A DNA stretch of 19,750 nucleotides, from NCBI GenBank assembly GCA_035363255.1, contig DAOSES010000031.1, positions 1 through 19,750 of the forward strand, read 5' to 3'. Below the pieces are notes generated by a model, which searched no databases, was not told where the DNA came from, and worked only from the letters and a program-made list of their open reading frames with translations. The DNA is from T3SED10-260 sp035363255 (GTDB lineage: Bacteria; Caldisericota; Caldisericia; UBA6126). Position numbers and translations under genes: made by a program. Shown here piece by piece: positions 1 to 5,945 of this stretch. Each line of letters begins with the position of its first letter. The first letter of the stretch is position 1.

Positions 1-45
1 GGTTTTAACTTAATCCTTTTTAGGCTTGACATGAACCATAGTATC

Positions 46-117
46 TGACTCAAGCCCATCGGTAGGTGGTTTGCGGGTTTGCTTCGAACAAAAAAGAACC
101 GTCCCCGATTGTTAGGG
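46..117 (-). repeat. Decayed composite repeat (F1 plus F3 remnant) at left edge
   Basis: Read on the minus strand, an F1 element (TAACAATCGGGGACGG then a T6 tract, 89-114) begins 3 nt past the VOC gene stop codon. 62 nt further on is TGAGTCAGA (52-44), the left stem of an F3 element; its loop and right stem are no longer recognisable. Two better copies elsewhere in the window have the same F1-to-F3 order with a 60-nt spacing. TCCCC (119-115) can pair with GGGGA (106-102) and is followed by a T6 tract, so the F1 part could act as a weak terminator for the VOC gene. That role is inferred. Confidence 0.6.
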
Positions 118-119
118 GA

Positions 120-500
120 TTAACAGCCTTCGGTGTTGTAGTTGGAAATTTCCAATAGGCCGATATGGTTGCCTTCCGTGTCTTCGCAGTAGCAAAACAG
201 CCCGATGGTGGGGATTTCTTCCACTTCCGTCACTTGCTTTCCGCCTGCCTGGATGAGTTTTTCGAGTCGCTGGTTGATGCTATCCACCGAAATGGTGATG
301 ACGGTGCCTGAACCCGCTGGGAGTGTTCGGTTTTTGATGGCCCCGTCGATCCCTCGAGCGTTTTTTGTGGGAGGGATAGTCAGCCAGTATTCTTCAGAGC
401 TTTCCCATTGTTCAATCTTCCAGTCAAACACTTTGCTGTAAAACTCGACAGCTCGCGTTACATTATCCGCACTGATTTCAAAATGCACGACTCGGTTCAT
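120..500 (-). CDS. VOC (glyoxalase/bleomycin-resistance fold) family protein
   Basis: A 126-residue protein of the vicinal oxygen chelate superfamily. Visible family marks are the opening strand VVHFEI (residues 4-9), a helix with RAVEFYSKVFDWKIE (16-30) and the closing DTEGNHIGLLE (107-117). VOC proteins are metal-dependent enzymes or binding proteins; the substrate cannot be read from sequence. The start at 500 is chosen because its ATG overlaps the TGA of the upstream DUF3795 gene (ATGA) and has GGAGGGA about 8 nt upstream. An earlier in-frame ATG would run 13 codons into that gene. It is the second gene of a two-gene operon. The stop is followed at once by an F1 repeat. A similar VOC/DUF3795 pair lies in mirror image at 1091-1782. 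Confidence 0.88.
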   Translation of the reverse strand: MNRVVHFEISADNVTRAVEFYSKVFDWKIEQWESSEEYWLTIPPTKNARGIDGAIKNRTLPAGSGTVITISVDSINQRLEKLIQAGGKQVTEVEEIPTIGLFCYCEDTEGNHIGLLEISNYNTEGC

Positions 501-946
501 TTTTTTAGTCCCTCCACTTTGTTTCCGCATTTGTAGCAATTTTCAGAGTACCACATAAAAGGACTTCCGCAGTTGGAGCAGGTCCAGTGTTTAATCTCTT
601 CCTCCAGCCAGGCTTGGCATCCCATATTTTTGACTCGTTCTCGGTTGCTTCGAGCTGTTTTGTGATGGAGACAGTCATCGTTGTCAAATTCCTCGACTTC
701 TTCGCAGTGCTCCTCGACGCATTCGGAGCAGTGTGTTAAGCCCTTTTCTTCAAGGCAGGATAGCATTTTACACCCAAAGCACCAGGATTTTTCATCCAAA
801 TCCCCACAGCCTTTGCAGTACCAGGCTTCTTCCCATTCCCCCCATTTTTCTGTCAGGTACTCTTTTACTTCCGGACTTGCGGTGGCGAGATAAAAGGGGC
901 ACGCTCCGCAGTATAAGCCGCACTTGCCTACTTTTTTTTGATCCAT
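497..946 (-). CDS. DUF3795 cysteine-rich protein with C-terminal zinc ribbon
   Basis: A 149-residue cysteine-rich protein. The N-terminal CGLYCGACPFY motif (residues 9-19) and the CKGC, CFGC and CSEC pairs are typical of DUF3795, a family of unknown function thought to bind metal. A further CSNC...CYKC pair (123-140) near the C-terminus looks like a separate zinc ribbon, absent from the second DUF3795 protein in this window. The start at 946 has GAGGA 4 nt upstream and places the CGLYCG motif near the N-terminus as usual; an upstream ATG at 997 lacks support. It overlaps the downstream VOC gene by 4 nt, so the two are probably translated together. Function unknown. Confidence 0.85.
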   Translation of the reverse strand: MDQKKVGKCGLYCGACPFYLATASPEVKEYLTEKWGEWEEAWYCKGCGDLDEKSWCFGCKMLSCLEEKGLTHCSECVEEHCEEVEEFDNDDCLHHKTARSNRERVKNMGCQAWLEEEIKHWTCSNCGSPFMWYSENCYKCGNKVEGLKK

Positions 947-1046
947 AGCTTCCTCGATAGTAAAAAATTTTAACTCTATACTGCCATTGTAAATCAAAAA
1001 AGCTCAAAAAAAAGGAGAGAATGTCATGGGTTTTGGGGTAAAGTTA

Positions 1047-1052
1047 TATAAT
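1047..1052 (+). promoter_or_regulatory. Candidate -10 box for the VOC/DUF3795/lipoprotein operon
   Basis: TATAAT lies 38 nt before the VOC start codon at 1091, in the 144-bp gap between the divergent DUF3795 and VOC genes. No good -35 hexamer is visible at the usual distance, so this is a weak call. Confidence 0.35.
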
Positions 1053-1090
1053 GATGTTATGCCAGAAGACCTGGAGCTAAGGAGGCAAGG

Positions 1091-1441
1091 ATGAACATTG
1101 GAAATGCGTCTTTGTGTTTGAATGTGAAAGATATTAAGAAAGCATGTACGTTTTATCTTGAGTTAGGGTTTGAACTTGTGGAAGATCATTTGGTGCAAGG
1201 ATGGGTGATATTAAAGCATAGAGCTTTTTATCTTGGTTTGTTTCAGGGGCATATTAAGGAAAATTTACTGAATTTTCGCGGAGGGCATATCGGGGAGCTT
1301 CTTAAGGAGTTTGAGGTTAAAAGGGTTGCCATTGATGAGTTAGAGGCTGTTAACCCTGATGGAAGCGGAAGTTTTTTTATACGCGATTTGGATGGCAACC
1401 TGCTTTATTTTGATACCACGATCGAAGAACTGGAAAGCTAG
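1091..1441 (+). CDS. VOC (glyoxalase-fold) family protein, second copy
   Basis: A 116-residue VOC superfamily protein. It has the ACTFYLELGFELVED helix-strand pattern (residues 18-32), a FRGGHIGELL segment (62-71) and the closing DLDGNLLYFD strand (99-108). AAGGAGG sits 5 nt upstream of the ATG, so the start is secure. It heads a plus-strand operon with DUF3795 and lipoprotein genes. It is clearly diverged from the VOC protein at 120-500, so the mirrored pairs are not a recent duplication. The last four codons and the stop fall inside a 29-bp sequence repeated exactly at 2763-2791. Substrate unknown. Confidence 0.85.
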   Translation: MNIGNASLCLNVKDIKKACTFYLELGFELVEDHLVQGWVILKHRAFYLGLFQGHIKENLLNFRGGHIGELLKEFEVKRVAIDELEAVNPDGSGSFFIRDLDGNLLYFDTTIEELES

Positions 1442-1454
1442 AGCTGGGGGATCA
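1426..1454 (+). repeat. 29-bp direct repeat, left copy
   Basis: Identical over 29 bases to 2763-2791. It covers the end of the VOC gene (…EELES stop) and the first bases of the spacer. Together the two copies bracket exactly the second DUF3795 gene and the lipoprotein gene. Confidence 0.9.
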
Positions 1455-1473
1455 CAAAGAAAGAGGGAAACTA

Positions 1474-1782
1474 ATGAAAAACCTTCAAAAGATGTCTTTC
1501 TGTGGAATTTACTGCGGGTCCTGCAAGAATTTTATGGCAAACTTAAACTGCAGTGGATGCAGGCTGGATGATAAGCTATTGATAGATTGCCCCACTAGAT
1601 ATTGTGCTATGGAAAAAGGTTTAATCCATTGTGGAGTTTGTGATGATTTTCCATGCCCTGAACTGCTCAGGTTTTATCATGACGGGAGCAATTTACATCG
1701 ACAGGCATTTGATAATATGATGAAGATAAAAGAAATGGGTTTGGAAATGTGGTTAAGTTTACAGGAGGGCAATGATGCATAG
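1474..1782 (+). CDS. DUF3795 cysteine-rich protein, short form
   Basis: A 102-residue DUF3795 protein with the diagnostic CGIYCGSCKNF (residues 10-20), followed by CSGC, C..RYC, CGVCDDFPCPEL (53-64) and a C-terminal helical part MKIKEMGLEMWL. It lacks the extra zinc ribbon of the copy at 497-946. AGAGGG lies 6 nt upstream of the ATG. Its end overlaps the lipoprotein start by 11 nt, so the two are probably co-translated. DUF3795 has no established reaction; the repeated pairing with a VOC gene in this window hints at a shared process. That is inference. Confidence 0.85.
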   Translation: MKNLQKMSFCGIYCGSCKNFMANLNCSGCRLDDKLLIDCPTRYCAMEKGLIHCGVCDDFPCPELLRFYHDGSNLHRQAFDNMMKIKEMGLEMWLSLQEGNDA

Positions 1783-2764
1783 AAAACAAGTTGCTATGTT
1801 TGCATTGTGTCTTGCTATGTTTTGCTTTGTTAATGGGGCTTTATCTTCCTGTGCTCCGAAGCAAAAAGCTCCTTTAGCCTCTGAAAGCATCATGGAAAAC
1901 TCAGTACTTGATGAGAAGAAGGAAGACATACCTTTAGTTGAGACCGAGCCTGCCAAGATCAGTGAAGTTGAAAAAGTAGTCGCTGAAGAAGAGGAGGAAG
2001 ATCTTTCCAATCATGATTATGAGCCTGCACTGGACGTGAAGGATGGAACTTTTTTGAGTCAGATTTTTGACTATCAAGACTCAACCATTGAGGAGATTCT
2101 CCAGACCGAGGGATTTGGGATTACCTTGGGAAAGGAACGCTCCTCGAAAGGTAAGGACTTTTTGACAGTGAGGACATCACAGAAACAGTTTGAGTCCTTA
2201 AAAAACCAGGGAGTTAGCATTGAGCGAAAATATTTATGGATAAGACCCGAAAAGGAAATATCCAAGCAGTCCATAGGAAAAGACAGACCCTTCGAACGTG
2301 ACCCCTACCAAAAACTTAAAGAAGAATACAAAGAGATGGGTTACCATTATTTATCTCGCTTTTATTTGGATATCACAGGAGAGGGAGTCCCTGAGCTTTT
2401 TATTATGACTTATGGGGGAACTGGTGGGTCGAGTTATTTGGTCTATCAAATCGAACCTGATGGTTATCTTTTTGTGGGGGAGATGCACTTCAGAACTTTG
2501 CATGTATTGCATGAGAAGACCCATGGTTTTCATGATCTTATCTTTACCTGGCGAGGGGGTAGCGTTGATAGGTACTTAACCCTTATGCAGTTTAATGGAT
2601 ATGAGTATCAGGAAATCAAAAACATGGTTGCGACTGAAGATGACTACGAAGAAATACTAACCCTTGATAGCCCTTATTTGATGAAAGTTGATATGGAGGC
2701 AGAACAGCTTGGAGAAACCTTCCACTGGTCTGCGCGTGACGACGATAAGTATCGCTGGAAATAG
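1772..2764 (+). CDS. Acidic lipoprotein of unknown function
   Basis: A 330-residue predicted lipoprotein. The N-terminus has a short basic end, a hydrophobic stretch (residues 8-24) and a lipobox-like LSSC with Cys27, so it is probably lipid-anchored outside the membrane. Residues 30-90 are a low-complexity, strongly acidic linker with AEEEEEDL. The C-terminal half contains FYLDITGEGVPELF (197-210), resembling the D-x-x-G-x-G-x-PEL calcium-loop-like motif of many Firmicutes extracellular proteins, then GGTGGSSYLVY. AGGAGGG upstream supports ATG 1772 (ATG 1775 is equally possible). It is the third gene of the VOC/DUF3795 operon. No known family beyond this was recognised. Confidence 0.8.
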   Translation: MMHRKQVAMFALCLAMFCFVNGALSSCAPKQKAPLASESIMENSVLDEKKEDIPLVETEPAKISEVEKVVAEEEEEDLSNHDYEPALDVKDGTFLSQIFDYQDSTIEEILQTEGFGITLGKERSSKGKDFLTVRTSQKQFESLKNQGVSIERKYLWIRPEKEISKQSIGKDRPFERDPYQKLKEEYKEMGYHYLSRFYLDITGEGVPELFIMTYGGTGGSSYLVYQIEPDGYLFVGEMHFRTLHVLHEKTHGFHDLIFTWRGGSVDRYLTLMQFNGYEYQEIKNMVATEDDYEEILTLDSPYLMKVDMEAEQLGETFHWSARDDDKYRWK

Positions 2765-2791
2765 AACTGGAAAGCTAGAGCTGGGGGATCA
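2763..2791 (+). repeat. 29-bp direct repeat, right copy
   Basis: Identical to 1426-1454; it begins in the lipoprotein stop codon and extends into the spacer. Recombination between the copies would remove 1337 bp (the DUF3795 and lipoprotein genes) and leave the VOC gene intact. Confidence 0.9.
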
Positions 2792-2830
2792 TCGGGGACT
2801 TGATAGCGATATATACAAACGTTTCAAGCA

Positions 2831-2856
2831 CAAAAAAGAACCGTCCCCGATTGTTA
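2831..2856 (-). repeat. F1 palindromic element at the DUF1835 gene end
   Basis: On the minus strand the element reads TAACAATCGGGGACGGTT then CTTTTTTG. Its first three bases are the TAA stop codon of the DUF1835 gene. CCCGA in the last codons (2864-2860) can pair with TCGGG of the element (2850-2846), with a T6 tract downstream, giving a terminator-like structure. No F3 or F2 partner is recognisable beside it. Confidence 0.75.
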
Positions 2857-3720
2857 GGCTCGGGTGACGAGGTAGTTGACCAGGGCTTCTTTTGGTCCCC
2901 ATTGAGGTAGCCGTTGAGTGGGTCCCTGGATTTTTAAGAGCGGGGGGTTGCGATCTTGTAGATCGTTGATTTTTTCCCATAGCATGGAGTCTCCCCAGTA
3001 GATGGGATGGCTTTCGTTACGGCGGATTTCGTGGAAAATGTCCATGGGGCGATGGTATCCCCGGTCGATAGCTTGCAGGATGAGGCGATCCAGCTTACCC
3101 AGGGGCTGATGCTCTGTGGCTTGCTCTTCCAGCCAGCGTTGGATGGCAGAGGGCATAAAGGGCAGGGGCGCAACGGAGGTTTGAGCCAGCTCTCTTAAGG
3201 CTTGTGGGTCTTGCTGGGCAAAGGCGCGATCTACTTCCACTGCATATTGCATTTGCTGGGGGGTAACGGGGGCCTTGAGATCGATCAGACTGCGGATTTG
3301 TTCCGGGCTGAGTTGACCCAGGCCGTCAAAGGGCTCTATGCCAGGAAAAGCATTAATGCAAATGAGCGAAAGCGAGGGCGGAGTGTTTTCCTTGAAACAG
3401 GCGAGGATATGGGCAAGCATGGCTTGATCGAAAAGGCAGGCGTCAAACCAAAGGATGGTTTGGTCAAAGTCTTTTGAGCTTAGGATTTTGGCATACTGAG
3501 TGTGGAGCATGGAAAGCAGTTGCTCGTAGGGGATGCCTCCGTCGGTGTGCTTTTCGAGGAAACGGGCACGTTTTTGCAGGTCAGCCTCGTTGGGAAAGCC
3601 AGGAGTGCGCACCTCTTCGTACAGAATGTCGTGAATCACCAAAACCTCTCCAGGAAGCTCTGACGATCGAATCAACTCTCCCGATATATCACCGCTTGTA
3701 ATATGTAGCCATTTTTCCAT
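2854..3720 (-). CDS. DUF1835 / DUF3658 domain protein
   Basis: A 288-residue protein. The N-terminus (WLHITSGDISGELI, then GEVLVIHDILYEE, residues 4-36) matches the DUF1835 pattern of a small Rossmann-like domain. The C-terminal 70 residues (LDRLILQAIDRG … YWGDSMLWEKINDL) match DUF3658. The pair is common in Bacilli and Clostridia but has no established biochemical role. The start at 3720 fits the conserved domain edge; a longer reading to 3849 would run through repeat DNA. No ribosome site is visible, but TACAAT lies 6 nt before the ATG, which suggests a leaderless transcript. The stop codon is supplied by an F1 repeat. Confidence 0.82.
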   Translation of the reverse strand: MEKWLHITSGDISGELIRSSELPGEVLVIHDILYEEVRTPGFPNEADLQKRARFLEKHTDGGIPYEQLLSMLHTQYAKILSSKDFDQTILWFDACLFDQAMLAHILACFKENTPPSLSLICINAFPGIEPFDGLGQLSPEQIRSLIDLKAPVTPQQMQYAVEVDRAFAQQDPQALRELAQTSVAPLPFMPSAIQRWLEEQATEHQPLGKLDRLILQAIDRGYHRPMDIFHEIRRNESHPIYWGDSMLWEKINDLQDRNPPLLKIQGPTQRLPQWGPKEALVNYLVTRA

Positions 3721-3726
3721 ACTTGC

Positions 3727-3754
3727 ATTGTATTCTGGTGCCAAAAAAAGTAAA
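3727..3754 (-). promoter_or_regulatory. Candidate leaderless promoter of the DUF1835 gene
   Basis: On the minus strand TTTACT (3754-3749), a 16-nt spacer and TACAAT (3732-3727) precede the ATG by only 6 nt, so transcription would begin at or next to the start codon. There is no Shine-Dalgarno sequence in the gap. The upstream flank is an F1-type repeat at 3760-3788. Confidence 0.45.
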
Positions 3755-3759
3755 GTAGC

Positions 3760-3898
3760 TAACAAATGGGGTACGTCCCCGATTGTTAACAACTGGCATA
3801 AACTTTGAATTGATGAGCTTGAGTCAGAGGGACGGGGGTGTTGACTCACTTTTTTGTATCACACAAAACGGCTCAAGGTGCATTTCTCTCTGCGACAT
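3760..3898 (+). repeat. Composite F1-F3-F2 palindromic repeat, copy 1
   Basis: F1-type hairpin at 3760-3788: TAACAA and TTGTTA stems around GGGGTACGTCCCC. Then F3 at 3820-3848: TGAGTCA stem, a 15-nt loop starting GAGGGAC, TGACTCA stem. Then a decayed F2 ending in TGCGACAT at 3891-3898. Spacing from F1 start to F3 start is 60 nt, exactly as in the copy at 10055-10194. The DNA between F1 and F3 is also alike in both copies (ACTTTGAA…ATG.GCTTGAGTC). It fills most of the gap between the DUF1835 gene and the hydrolase gene. Confidence 0.8.
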
Positions 3899-3983
3899 AA
3901 GTTTCCGTGCGACAATTGTTTAGTGTAATTTTTAGGGACTTTGGGGAGTATAGGATGCAAACGGATTTTTTTGGGAGGGAAGT

Positions 3984-5945
3984 ATGAGAAGGCGAAGTTT
4001 GTGCCTGGTGCTGGCTCTGGTGCTTACTGCAGTGGTGTTTGCGATACCTGGAGCGGATGTTGTGCAGGGGGAAGAAAAGCCAACTTTCCTGCCTAAAAAT
4101 ATTTCCCTTGCCCAAACGTATCACGAAGAACAAAAAGGGATTTCCTTTATGATATATCATCAGGGCAAAAAGCTTTATGAATCCTATGCAAATGGAGGCT
4201 TTGCACGTAAACCTCATGAGCTTGCCAGCGGGACGAAAAGTTTTTCAGGAGTTATGGCCGCTTTTGCAGTGCAGGATGGCTTGATGCAGTGGGACGAGTT
4301 GGCAGTGGATACCTTGCCAGAATGGAAAGCTGATCCCATCAAGTCCACCATCACGCTTCGACAGATACTTTCTCTGAACAGTGGAATTAATGGAAAATAC
4401 AAGGCAGGCGATGTGCCTTCCTATAAAGAGGCTTTGAAAGCTCCCGCCCTATACAAGCCTGGATTAGTCTTCATGTATGATTCGGCTCCTTTTCAGATTT
4501 TTGGAGAGATCATGCGCAGAAAGCTTGAGCCTTTGGGGACGGATCCCCTGGCTTATCTCAACGCAAAGCTGTTTAAACCCCTGGGGATATCCTATCGTTA
4601 TTGGCGAAGGGACCAGGATGGCAACCCGCATCTGCCTTCCGGGGCTTATCTTACCGCAGGTGACTGGGCGAAGTTTGGGGAATTTGTACGCAACGAAGGG
4701 CAGTGGAAGGGCAAGCTTTTACTCGATCCGCTTTTGCTTGCAGAGTGCTTTGTAGGATCTACTGCCAATCCTGGCTATGGCTTGACCTGGTGGCTCAACC
4801 GCGAGATTTCTAAAGAGATTAGGGATAAAAACCCCATGATTGAACGCAACTATTTCTGGGACAATCCCGCTATTCCCAAGGATTTGGTCAGGGCTGCGGG
4901 TGCCGGTGGGCAACGCCTATATATCAGCAAGAGCGCGGAATGGGTGGTAGTGCGTCAGGCGGGTGGAATCAATGAAGCTCTGGAACAAGGAAGCGAGTTT
5001 AATGATGCAAAGTTTCTTTCCCTCTTGTTGACGGGAAAAGAAGCTGGCAAGGAATCGAATGAAGTTAAGTTGCAGGAGTATCGCTTGGAAGTGGATGGCA
5101 GAGAGAGGATTTTTTTTGCCTATCTCCCCTCACCCCTGGATAAGGCAAGGGCTTATCCTCTCGTGTTTGTTTTTCATGGAGGAGGAGGTACCGCAGAGGG
5201 TGTTGCCTGGGAAACAAGCTGGACTGAGCTGGCTGTCAAAGAAGCTTTTATCCTTGTGTATCCCGAAGGCACGAGAGCCAAACCGGATGTTCCTGCTGAT
5301 TTTCGCACTAATGGGCAATCCTGGAACGATGGGTCTAAAAGAACTCATTTAACCGCGGTGATAAAAGGGGTGGACGATGTTCATTTCGTAAAGGCTATGA
5401 TCGAGTATCTTCAGAGCCAGTTTAACATCGATTCCAAACGAATATATGCCAGTGGATTCAGCAATGGGGGTTCGATGTCTTTCCGCGTGGGAAGAGAACT
5501 TTCGGGGCTGATAGCTGGGATTGCTCCTGTGGCATCGACCGATTGGTTGGAAGAGCCTATATTTTCTTCTCCTGTGTCTTTGATTTATTTTACAGGCACG
5601 AAAGACCCGCTGAATCCTATGGAAGGTGGAGTCACCCGAATAGCAGGGAAGTATTATGGAACCAAGCCTCCGGTGGAAGAGATGCTCAAAAAATGGAAAA
5701 CGATGCTGAAATGTGCGGAGGATGCCAAGGTTCACCGCGATGATGATAAAGTTAAGCACTATTCTTTTTTTCCAGTGAATGCATCGCAAGGCATGGAAGT
5801 TTATTATATCAAAGGGCTTGGACACCACTGGCCAGGGGGCAAGACGCAACTTCCCGAGATTCTGGCTGGAAGCACCAAGAACATGGACGCGCTGGACGCT
5901 ACTCGAGTGATCTGGGATTTTTTCACCCGTCACCCCAAGGCTTAA
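3984..5945 (+). CDS. Secreted fusion: beta-lactamase-family serine hydrolase plus LpqC/PHB-depolymerase-like esterase
   Basis: A 653-residue protein with a signal peptide (MRRRS then a hydrophobic run, residues 6-22). Residues 35-345 form a class C beta-lactamase/NylB-like serine hydrolase: SGTK nucleophile motif at 82-85, YDS at 165-167 in the YxN position, and GAGGQ at 306-310 in the KTG-like position. Residues 365-650 form an alpha/beta hydrolase of the COG3509/PHB-depolymerase type: HGGGG oxyanion loop (398-402), GFSNGG with nucleophile Ser493, GTKDP with Asp541 and GLGHHWPGG with His614 or His615. Both domains look intact, so it may hydrolyse two kinds of ester or amide bond outside the cell. 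Substrates are not readable. GGGAGG before the ATG supports the start. Its stop overlaps the M28 gene stop by 4 bp, in convergent order. Confidence 0.88.
   Translation: MRRRSLCLVLALVLTAVVFAIPGADVVQGEEKPTFLPKNISLAQTYHEEQKGISFMIYHQGKKLYESYANGGFARKPHELASGTKSFSGVMAAFAVQDGLMQWDELAVDTLPEWKADPIKSTITLRQILSLNSGINGKYKAGDVPSYKEALKAPALYKPGLVFMYDSAPFQIFGEIMRRKLEPLGTDPLAYLNAKLFKPLGISYRYWRRDQDGNPHLPSGAYLTAGDWAKFGEFVRNEGQWKGKLLLDPLLLAECFVGSTANPGYGLTWWLNREISKEIRDKNPMIERNYFWDNPAIPKDLVRAAGAGGQRLYISKSAEWVVVRQAGGINEALEQGSEFNDAKFLSLLLTGKEAGKESNEVKLQEYRLEVDGRERIFFAYLPSPLDKARAYPLVFVFHGGGGTAEGVAWETSWTELAVKEAFILVYPEGTRAKPDVPADFRTNGQSWNDGSKRTHLTAVIKGVDDVHFVKAMIEYLQSQFNIDSKRIYASGFSNGGSMSFRVGRELSGLIAGIAPVASTDWLEEPIFSSPVSLIYFTGTKDPLNPMEGGVTRIAGKYYGTKPPVEEMLKKWKTMLKCAEDAKVHRDDDKVKHYSFFPVNASQGMEVYYIKGLGHHWPGGKTQLPEILAGSTKNMDALDATRVIWDFFTRHPKA

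Noticed and set aside
947..1020. A minus-strand promoter for DUF3795 (TTTACA-15-TAAAAT)
   Set aside because: The spacer is too short and the region is so A/T-rich that several equally poor matches exist.
3721..3849. A longer start for the DUF1835 protein from 3849
   Set aside because: The added residues come from the composite repeat and precede the conserved domain start.
5349..5933. A 194-codon open frame on the minus strand inside the hydrolase gene
   Set aside because: It lies entirely opposite the well-supported esterase domain, has no recognisable motif and no ribosome site; it is a by-product of the coding strand.
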